Positions 10,504 through 20,884 of a DNA stretch of 64,000 nucleotides are shown in pieces (within the stretch, counting starts at the first letter, position 1; every line of letters begins with the position of its first letter). The position numbers were made by a program, and so were the translations under genes. The stretch lies in the NCBI GenBank assembly GCA_030142905.1, contig JASJOG010000210.1, positions 62,001 through 126,000 of the forward strand, read 5' to 3'. The notes under the pieces were generated by a model. It was not told the DNA's origin. It saw only the letters and a program-made list of their open reading frames with translations, and did not search any database. Source of the stretch: Heliopora coerulea. Taxonomy: Eukaryota; Cnidaria; Anthozoa; Scleralcyonacea; Helioporidae.

Positions 10504-11227
10504 TATATTTGACTGTATGTACACTTGTCCAAACACCGGGTCCCCTCCGGGGTCCAAGAGTGAGAGGGCTCTAGCAGTCTATTCTTCAGTTGGACCAATT
10601 TTCATGTTCTTATAGATAATGTTTTTCTAAGTATATGTGCAGTACCAATGAGAGTAATCTTCTGCAGTTCTTGAAGCTTGCTATTTTCCGGAATTCCTTC
10701 GACATTCCTACTAGTTTCCTTTCGTATCATTCCTAGTGCGCCCATGATGACTGATATCGTTGTTGGGTTTAGATGCCACATCCTGGTGATCTCAATTTCC
10801 AGGTCTTTATACTTCTGAAGTTTATCATATTCTTTAGTCGAAATGTTGCTATCACAGGGAACTGCCATGTCAATAATTTGACATGTCTTTGCTTTGAAGT
10901 CTTTGATAACAATGTCTGGTTTATTGGCCGTGGTGGTACGGTCTGTGTGACCTGTGAAGTCCCAAAGAATTGTCAAATCTTTTCCATTGGTGACCTCTAC
11001 AGGATGATGTTCGTACCATTTCTCAGGGACTTTGATGTTGTAATGCTTGCACACATTCCAGTGGATGTATTGGCCTAAACGATCATGGGGAGCCTTATAT
11101 TCTTTAGATGCTAATATAGGACAGCTAGCTGTGAGATGATCTACTGACTCATCTAGCTTTTTGCACATGCAGCAAAGAGGGTCTGTACCGTCGTTAGCTA
11201 TCTTAGTTCTATAGACGTTTGTCAGGA
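10502..11227 (-). pseudogene. R4/Dong-like retrotransposon fragment, zinc finger and endonuclease
   Basis: The frame 11226-10602 has the finger CCMCKKLDESVDHLTASC and the block HDRLGQYIHWNVCKHYNI. The endonuclease region follows (NKPDIVIKDFKAKTCQIIDMAVPCD, KYKDLEIEITRMW) and the tail reads LIGTAHILRKTLSIRT. It belongs to the same family as 4113-6119 by sequence. It is 5'-truncated at (ATT)n (11228-11245), and its 3' untranslated region of about 90 bp ends in (AAT)n. The surviving part is open, so this copy is comparatively young. Confidence 0.82.
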
Positions 11228-11245
11228 TTATTATTATTATTATTA

Positions 11246-11892
11246 CAACTCGCACACCACCCAACTAAGGACAGTGGAAGGGGTCTAATCCTGCTACGGG
11301 CTCCCAGCATCCCACCAGGTAAGGCCGCAACAGACATTGCACATTTCAGGGAACTTGTGGGGAAAGGAAATTTTACCATTAAAATGGATTTTAGGAAACG
11401 CCCACGGGGCCAGCCCTTACTCGCCCAACTTATCCAGTCAGGAAGGAGCAAGGGATATACAGCCCTCTAAAGTCCCTGAAAGTACTCCCCGATGCGTATA
11501 TCCAGTTTGACCATAACAGTACCCTGTTGCACTTCCAACCAATTAAGGTCAGTTTAGGCTTGCCACTGCAAGGGTTAAGTCTGAATATTGTTTTATTCTT
11601 AGACTAGTGCAGATCTGTTTCAGCACTTAAGGCTGGTTTATCCTCAACCAACTAAGGTCAGGGGCATCAGCCTGCTGTACAGATTTTCTTCTAGTCCTTG
11701 GGTTAACAGGGCAGGTTTGCCAACACCTGAAGGTAGTGTACTTGCAGCTGCCAGCCAATTAAGGCAAGCTGAGGCTTTCGGCTACCTGTCTACCCAGCTG
11801 GCAAGGCAGGGGCGCCACTCCCTAGGTCATTTCATCAAAGCCTGCTCGTTTTATGGAGGTCACTGGCTCCGAGTCAATGCCCTGCCTACCTA
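11246..11892 (-). mobile_element. Non-autonomous (ATT)n-flanked element, complete ~650-bp copy
   Basis: Same structure as 9815-10462, with scattered substitutions. It lies between (ATT)n tracts at 11228-11245 and 11893-11940. Internal blocks include the GGGGCGCCACTCCC box and repeated AAGGTCAG/AAGGCAAG motifs. Confidence 0.78.
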
Positions 11893-11940
<48 letters not shown>

Positions 11941-12125
11941 TCAATCTTTGATAACTCAATTTTGATTGTATCCTGGTAACTTCCCATTGAGATCGAGTTG
12001 CAACAAGCATCCAAGGGTCACAAGGGAATTGTCAATTCTCTTCAGGTCTCTAGAAGCTTCCTTTATATTCTCGCTGTCCCAAGTATTGTGGTTTTCTGTA
12101 TGTTCTGTCTTTATCTTTATTCCAA
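11941..12125 (-). other. Unclassified segment between two (ATT)n tracts
   Basis: These 185 bases sit between microsatellites like the other fragments. An open minus-strand stretch encodes DSENIKEASRDLKRIDNSLVTLG followed by a stop. I do not recognise it; it may be a piece of yet another element. Confidence 0.35.
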
Positions 12126-12192
12126 TTATTATTATTATTATTGTTATTATTATTATTATTAGTATCATCATCATCATCAATTTATTATTATA
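12126..12192. repeat. (ATT)n / (ATC)n microsatellite, right edge of the cluster
   Basis: An imperfect ATT run interrupted by a short ATC run. No retroelement fragment is seen beyond it for over a kilobase. Confidence 0.9.
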
Positions 12193-13323
12193 AATCTTTA
12201 TTGAACCAAATTATCATTTCACCTCAAGCATTTGCAGAAAAAGAAGAGTGATCTTCTAATAGTCTGTAAGATTTTAAATTAAAGAATTACAATAAAGAAA
12301 ATCAAAGCAATAACTACATATTCACATTATATAAATATTATGTGTACATGATGATTAAAATTCAAAACCATGGTTTATAAGGCAGATTATTCAAACCATT
12401 TCTCCTCTATAACTGAAGTTTTTTCCAGTGATTTTAATTCTTGGCTTTCGAAGATGATAATTAAGGTTAGCATGACGTGATTCATAATGATGAATTTGTT
12501 CTGTTCTTTTTTAAAAAGATTGGTGATATAGTTGGACAGTAACAGTTGTTTGGCTTTGAACGCTAAGGCAGATATTCTTAGTTTCCTCTTCAAAATTGAG
12601 GGAGAGTTTTGTAGACCACAATAAGTACATTTTTAGGCCGGAAATTAACGTAATCGTCTTATGACATTAGACGTCTGTGTGAGGATTGGATACTTTAAGC
12701 TATCCACAAAACTACGTTGGTCAAAACTACGTTGGTCAGTCAATGCACTTGGTAGTCTTTCAGCAAATTGATAAATTGAGTATTAACGGGGTTCTTTTTC
12801 GATGTTGTGCAAAATGTCGTGATTTGTCACTGGAAAATATGGCGATTATTTACGGGTGCTGAAGGATAAGGCAAATTACTGATGTGCGAAACGCTTACAA
12901 ATCACGATATTTTTTGATGACTAAGCTCAATGATTGTAACTTGCATTTAACAATTGGTTCTGTCTTTTGTAATCTTTTAAATTTTTTTTCTGACATCTTG
13001 GCAGAACCATTAGAAGGAACGAGACGTGTTTATTGTTTCGTAGTGAAAGAAGCATGAGCAGAATATTGTTTGCAGCCAAGCAACGATCCCCAGTCAATGC
13101 GTATTTTATGTTTACCATTGTATTATATATGTACTGCCAGTTATTGGCAGGTGACCAAGCGGTTTGTTGAATTGTATTGTTAAATTGAATGGTAGTACGT
13201 GTTTTTTGTTATGAATTATGTGTTGTGTATTATTTAAAGTGTATTTTTGTATTATGTACTATGTAACACCTATCTTATATCGTGTATATTAGGTGTATGT
13301 TATCAAGCTTGATGGTCACTAAG

Positions 13324-13580
13324 CAGTGGCGTAGCCAGGATTTTCTTTAGAGGGGGTCATCGCCCGACCATGATGGGCCAACAGCCGACCACAAAGAGTT
13401 GAAAGGCCCGTTAATTGGCCCCAACCTGGTTTGGGTTAATTTTTGTGAGTAATTCAAGAGGGACGATCCGATCTAGTAGATAATAATAAGCGCGTAAAAT
13501 TATCATATGAGTAAATTTCTTATGCAATGCAACACGTGAGGGGAGGCGTGGCATCAGGCCGCCCTCTAAATACGCCAGTG
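13324..13580. mobile_element. Candidate hAT-like MITE
   Basis: The left end CAGTGGCGTA and right end TACGCCAGTG are inverted copies matching 9 of 10 bases, and CAGTGGCGTA is a common hAT-type terminus. The interval is 257 bp. No matching 8-bp target duplication is visible, so the right boundary is tentative. Confidence 0.4.
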
Positions 13581-15009
13581 CCATTCGGGATCCTGAAATC
13601 TTCAATCCCACGAGTGACCACTGATTAATCTTCTGATCTCGACAGTGCCGCAATGATATTTGTTTTAATTTACTTGCGAAGGAAATGAAAGGAGCGCTAC
13701 ATCAAACCACTCATTACAATCATCTTATCCGGTAGGTCATGTGTTGAGTGATATCACACTCTTTAGATTGGTTATCACACTGTACATTGACACGTGCACG
13801 TGTATGTGCATGTGCACGTGCATCTGTATGTGTTTGTGTGCGTACATTCACGTGTAAATCCAAATGATATATGCATATAATCTTCTTAATCCGTGATATG
13901 TTTCTAAGTCGTTTTACGTCTAGGTATCCTGGAAATGGTAGCGTTCATAACTGACGCTCAGATGGTTTGCCGCTAAAACTATGGTTGATCCATTGTGTAA
14001 ACAGTCTTTTATGTAATTACTGATTTCATCGCAGGCGACAATCACGGGACGAATCTAGTTCATTCTAATTCGTAGAATCCACCGAATAAAAGAGATTCTT
14101 GCCATTCTCTGTCTTTAATAATGTGTCGTATCAAACGTTTTTCACCTGAGGAATGTCGTTTCTGATTAAAACGTCTTTGCTCGTCTATCATCAAATGATA
14201 CAAATTATTATTTCGATTTTTGGTTATTCTTTTTCATTGCTTTCATATACTTATGGCATACCCTGCACGTACTGGCTACAGTCGATAAGAGAAACTCTTC
14301 TTTGTCCATTCCCAATTATTTTTCAGTAAAATTATTTTGATAGAGCACTTTCGTGAACCAAGTAAATGCAAGACAATAAGACGCTAATTACCCCCCTTCT
14401 CTCTCTTCGTTTCGTTCTAGCTACCATTTATTTATAGATTTCCGACTTACTGTTTACTAATCAGGGTAATTGCTTTGTCTGTGATGCAGGCTCCCCTTCA
14501 TTGAACCTCTTCTCTCACGTTTTAAGTTTACAGTACATCATACAGTCTGGCACTCATTGTAGACGCCCCAGTCTCTGCTGTGGTCTTGTCTAAAATAAAC
14601 GACGTGCGAACTGTCTGTTTCCATTCTTCTCATCGCTAGTACAGTAGTTCCATCTGCTTCTGTGCTATCCACATGGAAATTATGTACGGGATTTCACTGA
14701 GCGCTTGGCTGTTATATGGTGAACATAAATGACGTCCTCAGTCCCAGACATTAATAAATGTATTTCTCTGGTAACCGTGTAATTACATTGCGTTATTTCA
14801 GAGTTCTGTAAGGGCTTATTTTTACGATAGGATTGCCGTATAAGATTGTTCATTCTGGGGTATGTAGTACTGTCTCAAAGGCACAATTCTTGTTTTCGGT
14901 TCGCTCATTAAAGTAGCAGTAGGTCCGGAAGACTCTAGGGAGTTAATTGGTATAGTGTACAGTATGCAAGATAGTGTACAGCACACTACCAAAAATCGAG
15001 AGAACACGC

Positions 15010-15043
15010 ACTGACGTTTCCAGCGAAAGCTCTTCATCGGAGT
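15010..15043 (-). ncRNA. Degenerate hammerhead-like motif of a PLE remnant
   Basis: On the minus strand the sequence reads ACT-CCGATGA, a short stem AGC-TTTC-GCT, then GGAAACGTC-AGT. The order and the ACGT helix III match PLE hammerheads, and ACT/AGT can form helix I. The core has CCGATGA in place of CTGATGA, a change at a conserved position that should abolish cleavage. Adjacent sequence carries an inverted repeat. Confidence 0.5.
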
Positions 15044-15065
15044 AAAATGCGAGGTGAACTTGAAA

Positions 15066-15217
15066 ACACCGGGTATTCTATGTTCGAAAATGTGGTAGAT
15101 AAATGTAACCAACTAGTTGAGCGGAAGGTACACACCTTCCATCTTCATAATCATTTTGTTTAGCTTCTTGATTGGTTACATTTATCTCCCACCTTTTTCG
15201 AATATATAATACCCGGT
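15066..15217. repeat. Inverted repeat next to the hammerhead-like motif
   Basis: The left arm, about 15066-15112 (ACACCGGGTATTCTATGTTCG...GATAAATGTAACCAA), and the right arm, about 15172-15217, are diverged inverted copies. Shared blocks include CACCGGGTATT and GATAAATGTAACCAA. About 60 bp separate them. With the adjacent motif it is probably an old PLE terminus in inverted partial-copy arrangement, like the one at 2093-2478. Confidence 0.6.
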
Positions 15218-17267
15218 GCTTTTTATATTGGCTTGAACGTATCAAGATTCTTTTTATTTATATTTCAAATTACTGTTGGGTCCTGTTAAACTTTTCGATG
15301 TTTCCTGTTGTTTAAGCTGCCCTATAGGTTCTTGAGATTTAGAAAAGTCGCAGCTCCAGACAGAACTCGAATCTGTAACTTTCATGACGGTCAGAGCGAC
15401 TGGGTAGAACTATTCAGAAGGTTGTAGAATAGAGTTCCATCAGGTGCTCAGAGTTTTCATGAGTCTCAAAATTTTCATACAGCTTGAACTTTTCACCAGA
15501 ATGTGTAACTAAAGTTACGTGAAAGTTTGAGTTTTATAAGACGGTCATTTACAGACGTTTGAATACGACACAGGCAAGGATTAAACCATGCAAATGTATT
15601 TCTCATTTGACGTACTTAAAAACGAACAACATTGCGCACGTTGAAGGAACTACTTGAAATTACAATTGTGGCCAATTCACAGTGACATAATGAACATTTC
15701 TTTATAAACAATAAAACATGCGCTTTGCGGTCTTTAGTTCGTCTGAATACGTAGTATGTGTCTTGCGTTTGTCTTCGTACTACGACATATAAAATACACT
15801 GATGCAGTATGTTCACCCCGAATGCGTAATATGAGGGGCATTGCTGCATCGGATGTGCAAACGCGAGCCGAAGATGAGTGGCTGTATGTGCGATACAACA
15901 CTAACGCGACTATTGTAAAGTAATTATGATACCAATATATGTAATACATTCATGTTCTTCAAAATGGCGAAGATTCCAACGATTTCTGCCGCGAAAATGG
16001 CACGAAATGTTCATGTAAATCAACAGTTGTATCACACATACAACTGTATTGTATCGCATGTACAAGAATTCTTGAAACTTTAAATTCTCTCGTACTGTCT
16101 ACATAAATTATTAATGAGAGTATTATTTGTCTTGCGTTCGTCTTAATATTGGAAAACCAGGAGCTATACTCTAAAATCGGGTAGTGCGTATCCCGTATGG
16201 ATGGATTACTTTTAGCTTAGATGCATAATCAGGAACGCTCCAAAAATAGCCTCAACTTCGTTTACTGTTGTAAAGGTGGCCATTACTTTTAATAATTTTT
16301 TGTGTTGCTTTAATCATTAGCAGTTTGACTGTGATAATTGATATAAGAGATTTTTTAGAATCTAACGAAAGTGATCTGAGTTCTGTTCTGCTAATTAAAA
16401 ACTGTTTTTTCTTGTTTATCAAACAATCATCGCCTTTACTTTCTCTATCTGTATACTGCATTTATTTGAAAAGGTTGACAGGTTTCAGTTTCGGAGATAG
16501 TTTTGCACCATTAAATACCGATATAGCATTAATTTTGACGGGTGGATTTCGCTATGCTGTTCCTGAGTTTTGATATCTTGAGGTGTTTGTTTTATTCTTC
16601 TAGTTAAGCTGTCAACATGTCGACACAAATCAGTAGTTTTAAATAAATTTGATTATGATATGACTTTAATGCAATTACGTTACAGAGTGATTTTGTGGAC
16701 AATGGTTTGATTTATGGGACTGTTTTACGGTTCAGAAGAAATCAAATTTTGTAGCTGTTGATAAATGCGCAGGACTGTCATTAGATTCAAAATATGACTG
16801 TTGCGATTGTTTTAAAGACTTGTTTGAGCCTGCTTTTAATAAACACCGTCTGCATGTTAGACAGTCTAATTAAATATCATTGACACCGTGAATCTCTGTT
16901 GTTGAACTTAGCAGTACCTGAACAGCTTATTGCAATTAAGATTCGTCTAATTGAAAAATCATGGACGAAATACTTGTCGTGTCCGCAGTTACCTAGTGTC
17001 GTAGAAAATCATGCGTTACCAATCCAATATTTCTAGAATCTTGCGTTATTCTTTCTAAAAACTCTGTATAAGTGATATTTCTCGGAATTTTATTTAGGGA
17101 CGACTTGTAAATGTTACAGTTATGTTTAACGAAAGGCTGATGTAAACCTTTCGTGCGACGTTATTTACATTAAAAATCGTAGATGTTAATTGTTCCTTAG
17201 AAGATTGCCAAAACAATATTTCTGCAAAAAAAATTGAAGTCAGCATTTTTTTTAACTCGCATCATCT

Positions 17268-17543
17268 ATTTCGCGTATGAAAATAATATCTCATATGAAT
17301 TGTTTCAGTTCCATATGTGTGAAATGAAAATTTCATCTCTGAAATTAATTTTCATATACGAGTCTTTCGTTTCATATGTGAAATACGTGTTTTGTACAAC
17401 AAGATCTCACGTGTGAAATTTTGAACTAGTTCCTTTCACATTTGAATTAGGTATTTCATAAGTGAAAAAGTTTCCGTTTCATATATGAAATAAAAATTTC
17501 ATATGTGAAAATGTTGAATTCCACATGTTTTTCCCATGTGAAA
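17268..17543. repeat. Cluster of imperfect 14-bp palindromes TTTCATATGTGAAA
   Basis: About ten variants of TTTCAYATRTGAAA occur in 276 bp. Exact or near copies are at 17370-17383 and 17497-17510 (TTTCATATGTGAAA), 17477-17490 (TTTCATATATGAAA), about 17405-17418 (TCTCACGTGTGAAA) and about 17455-17468 (TTTCATAAGTGAAA). Spacing is irregular, roughly 20-45 bp. Each copy is self-complementary. This is either an old minisatellite or a dense array of a dimer-binding site. Confidence 0.75.
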
Positions 17544-18527
17544 TGACGTGAGCTTTTCTTAAGGGCAAGCACAGGGTTGAGTAACTGCTGTCGCTAACCA
17601 AAGTTTCAAGACGTGCACATTTCCAAAGGGGACGTTGAAAAATACCATTTTCAACGGCAATTCGCTGTAAACATTACGTTACGAACATGGTTGCCACGTG
17701 TTACATGCAGCTTAAGATTATTAAACTCCACGAATGTTGCGCAAAAAATTAGTGCATGTAACATGGCATTAGTCAACAATTTCGTATTGGTATTTTACTT
17801 CGGCAAAATGTTGCGCTAAAAACCATTTCTAGAAGTCGTGCTGTGTAGCAGCACCTCAACGATCGACATGTACAAACTCGATATTATTTCACTGTTTTGT
17901 TAGAAATCTTTGAGCAGTTTGCACGTTGAGGTATGAGTATTAGGAAAGCGACTTCAAAAATGTTAAATTTACACAAACCTGAAAACCAGCTGGGATCCTA
18001 AAACGTGAGATTATAGATGTGCTGAACTATATAAGGGGAGGCTTGCTCCTGTTACTAAATCTGCTGATAATTGTAGCCCATTTGCAAAAGCCTGTCGGTC
18101 TTTGGCAACAATTAATGGTGAGTTACATTGCCACTCAGGTAGTAGAAATACTTAATCATGTAGTGAGTATATATCTCAAACTCGTTAACAACTATTAAGC
18201 AAAACACAAAGTAAGTTATCTTCATTAGCATAAAATTTCGACAACTTTAAACCCAATTTTCTCTTTAAATAAGGATTCGTTTGAGATGTAATATCATTCA
18301 CTCGAAAGTCATTAAGGTTCGCTTATATTAGATTACTTCACAACAAATAAACATGATCCTTGTAGAAAAAACAAAGTAGTTCTTGATCATTCACCGGAGA
18401 ACATGAGAGAATTTCAGGATTATCTTCTACCACAAAAGTCTACAAGAAATTTGTAGACTTCATTGGGATCTGCAATCTTGTCCCCAGAGGCTTCGCCGCT
18501 TCTCGTTAACGTGGGTTTTGTTTTTGT

Positions 18528-18829
18528 CAGGGGCGTAGTTTATGGGGGAAGTTGGGGGTGTTACACTCCCAAACTTCGGAAAAAAATTCAAAATTTGGGC
18601 AAAAGTAGACAGTTGGAGCATTAAATTGCAGACAAATTTGGTTTCGTAAGTCAGGTCAAAACCCCTTTGGCTACTGGATTATGTACGGATTAGGGCTGAG
18701 ATAGCGAGGCTACACCATACGTGACCTGAATGTCCGTCAAATTAATTTCGGGCAATTTTTGAAAGGATACGATTATTCAGGCGAATTAACCCCACGCCGC
18801 ATAACCAAAATGGGTTAACTACGCCCCTG
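18528..18829. mobile_element. MITE with CAGGGGCGTAGTT termini
   Basis: The ends CAGGGGCGTAGTT and AACTACGCCCCTG are perfect 13-bp inverted repeats enclosing 302 bp with no ORF. The terminus is hAT-like. The flanking octamers (GTTTTTGT and GGATTAGT) agree at only five of eight positions, which would suit an old 8-bp target duplication or none. Confidence 0.7.
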
Positions 18830-19870
18830 GGATTAGTCCGTTACTAAAACAGAAAAACCTGGTTCCGGTTGAAAAGAACACGACGATTTCGCCGTCTCAA
18901 GTACTTAACAAAGGACACGAAAAGGAGTTAGTCCAATAATATATTTTTTGAAGGTTCCTCGACCCTGAGTATGAGCATACGACAGTCGTTGCGCTTGTTT
19001 TGAAAGTTAACATCACAGAAAAATTCTTCAATTCTTGTCAACTTTTCGAAATGATTCTGAAGTTGGATTATCCCAGAGCCTTCGTTTGAAGGACGTGGCG
19101 AGGGCGTTCAGAATGAGTTTGCTGGATTTGAACAGACACCTTTGGTGAAGCAGTCGTTCGGTTCCCTGAAGGTCCGACTGTAATTGTCAACGAAGCCAAA
19201 TTTTTGGAATAACGTTCATGTGGTAGGATAATCTTGAAGTCTTTCCTTGATGTTTTATGATTTCTCAAAGTGGTTTTCTGTATGGTCATCAGGCTTTAAA
19301 TTTTCAAGAAATCATGACTCAACAAACAGAAACGTTTTTGTTAATTTTTGTCGTTTTTAAATACTTCTTCCAACTATTTATTACATAAAGCAAATAGAAG
19401 AAGATTGGTTTCGAAAATAAACTATCGTTATTTTTTCTGTTCTTCCTGGTCCAGCCAGGGAAATCTTAGGATTATATTAGGACTATACAGGACTCGTTTT
19501 TTCTTGAATATCTTCTCAATTCCTCTCCTTCAATTTCTACGCAGTGAAAAATTCTTGTTTTGTTTTCATGCACCTGAAAGGTTGTATGTCATAAAGTCGA
19601 CAAGTGTTGTATAGATACTTTGTTGGAAACACACTAAAGCGTGTAAACTAGTTTTATATCAAATCTGCAACTAAAAAAGTTTATTTTAATTTTTTTCCCC
19701 AATTTTTTTTAAATAAGTCAGTTTACATGATATATTATTCTGCGATTTGCCAACCTGGATACTTAAAGATCCCATTCCATACCGTCCTAGCATTTAAATA
19801 TTTTCATATTTGGTCTCCCGTTTAAAGTCCTGGTTGCTTACGAGGACTATACCCACTTCGTACTCCAAGC

Positions 19871-19992
19871 GGTTGATCACATGAGGGCGGCACAAATTTG
19901 ATCACGCTTCATACAAATCAAAAAAGATTTGTCTGGGAAGCGATCTTAAGCCGTGTCGGCCTGACGTCTTACCGGTCTCATGTAATCAACCA
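19871..19992. mobile_element. Small foldback element
   Basis: The outer arms GGTTGATCACATGAG (19871-19885) and CTCATGTAATCAACC (19978-19992) pair at 14 of 15 positions. An inner inverted pair (GATCACGCTTC...ACAAATC with GATTTGT...GAAGCGATC) nests inside. The whole 122-bp unit can fold into a long hairpin. No clear target duplication. Confidence 0.55.
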
Positions 19993-20530
19993 CTAAATAA
20001 TATACTGGAATAGAGAGGGTATTCCTTTCATTTCAAAATTATTTCAACGGGTGGATAAACGGATTTCCAGTAGTTTTATGCGGAACACGCAGAAGGAGTT
20101 ACCATTTGTGATTTCTGCCACAGTTTTAAAGGGCATTAAAGCTATTTCCTTCAGATTTTATGATTCGGTTTCTTTTTTCCTTTTTTTCGTCAAGAAACAT
20201 CGAATAACTGCAAACAAGGAAGCCCAGCCTTCTTATAATCCTTAAGAACGTTGTGAACAATCACTTATTCCCGCTTCTTTTACAATACCTGATGCAGAGA
20301 AAAGTGTATGAATAGGAGATGATTGAAATTTGTTGTCAAAACAGTCGACTAAAATCTCTTAAAACACTGCCGGAATATTGCGTGATAAAATTTCAGCAAA
20401 ATTGCTCGCGTAAGGGTTTACTTATTACGGGTGCGGTCGAACCTGGGGCGCCGTCACCTCTGACCATGCGTCGTTCACCCTTCACTCCGAAAATGCATTT
20501 TGAATGACTGGCGAGTTTAAAGGGTGACGA

Positions 20531-20884
20531 CTACCTGGCAAAGAAATTCTTAAGAGAGTTCATCCTGCCGTTCTTTTTCAATATAGTTCTCATTTGTTTG
20601 ACAAGGTCGTGGAAGATAATGGCAACGTTGATATTGTTCATCGCAGATGTTTCGTAAAACGTACATTCGTATTCCACAGCAAAGTCCCTGCCTTCCTTGC
20701 GAGGTACAACCCGCTCATACTTTAGGTCCACTTTGTTGCCCACAAGCACAATTGACGATCCCTTTGCTTTCTTAACCTCTCGGATGAGTTTTACGAGTTG
20801 TTTGGCGGTCTCAAAGCTTAGGCGGTCATTAATTGAATAAATCACGATGAATCCTTGTCCTTCGTTCAAGTAGACAGGCTCAGT
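20531..20884 (-). CDS. Ras-like gene, coding exon 4 (C-terminal half)
   Basis: The acceptor TTCTTTTTAG precedes ACT at 20884. The exon encodes TEPVYLNEGQGFIVIYSINDRLSF, then VLVGNKVDL (G4) and FYETSAMN (G5), and stops at TAG 20531-20533 after LKNFFAR. There is no CAAX cysteine. A weak donor-like CAG|GTAG overlaps the stop, so a further 3' exon cannot be wholly excluded. Confidence 0.85.
   Translation of the reverse strand, partial: TEPVYLNEGQGFIVIYSINDRLSFETAKQLVKLIREVKKAKGSSIVLVGNKVDLKYERVVPRKEGRDFAVEYECTFYETSAMNNINVAIIFHDLVKQMRTILKKNGRMNSLKNFFAR

Larger units (their letters stand above)
2479..12192 (-). other. Cluster of retroelement fragments embedded in (ATT)n microsatellites
   Basis: Almost every fragment boundary here coincides with an (ATT)n tract on the plus strand: about 4000-4020, 4071-4106, 6119-6140, 6737-6773, 7829-7842, 7985-8021, 8350-8366, 9779-9814, 10463-10500, 11228-11245, 11893-11940 and 12126-12192. 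All autonomous and non-autonomous fragments lie in the same (minus) orientation, so each ends in (AAT)n. Dong of Bombyx mori, in the R4 group, is known to insert into TAA repeats, and the proteins encoded here belong to a related type. The cluster is therefore read as repeated target-primed insertion into one growing microsatellite. Confidence 0.75.
12193..20530. other. Intergenic sequence with small repeats only
   Basis: No exon-like coding stretch was recognised across this 8.3-kb interval. It holds the small elements listed separately: candidate MITEs at 13324 and 18528, a degenerate PLE end near 15010-15217, palindromes at 17268-17543 and a foldback at 19871. Near 13790-13855 an alternating purine/pyrimidine stretch rich in CACGTG and GTGTATGTG appears. 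The remainder is featureless AT-rich DNA to my reading. Confidence 0.6.
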
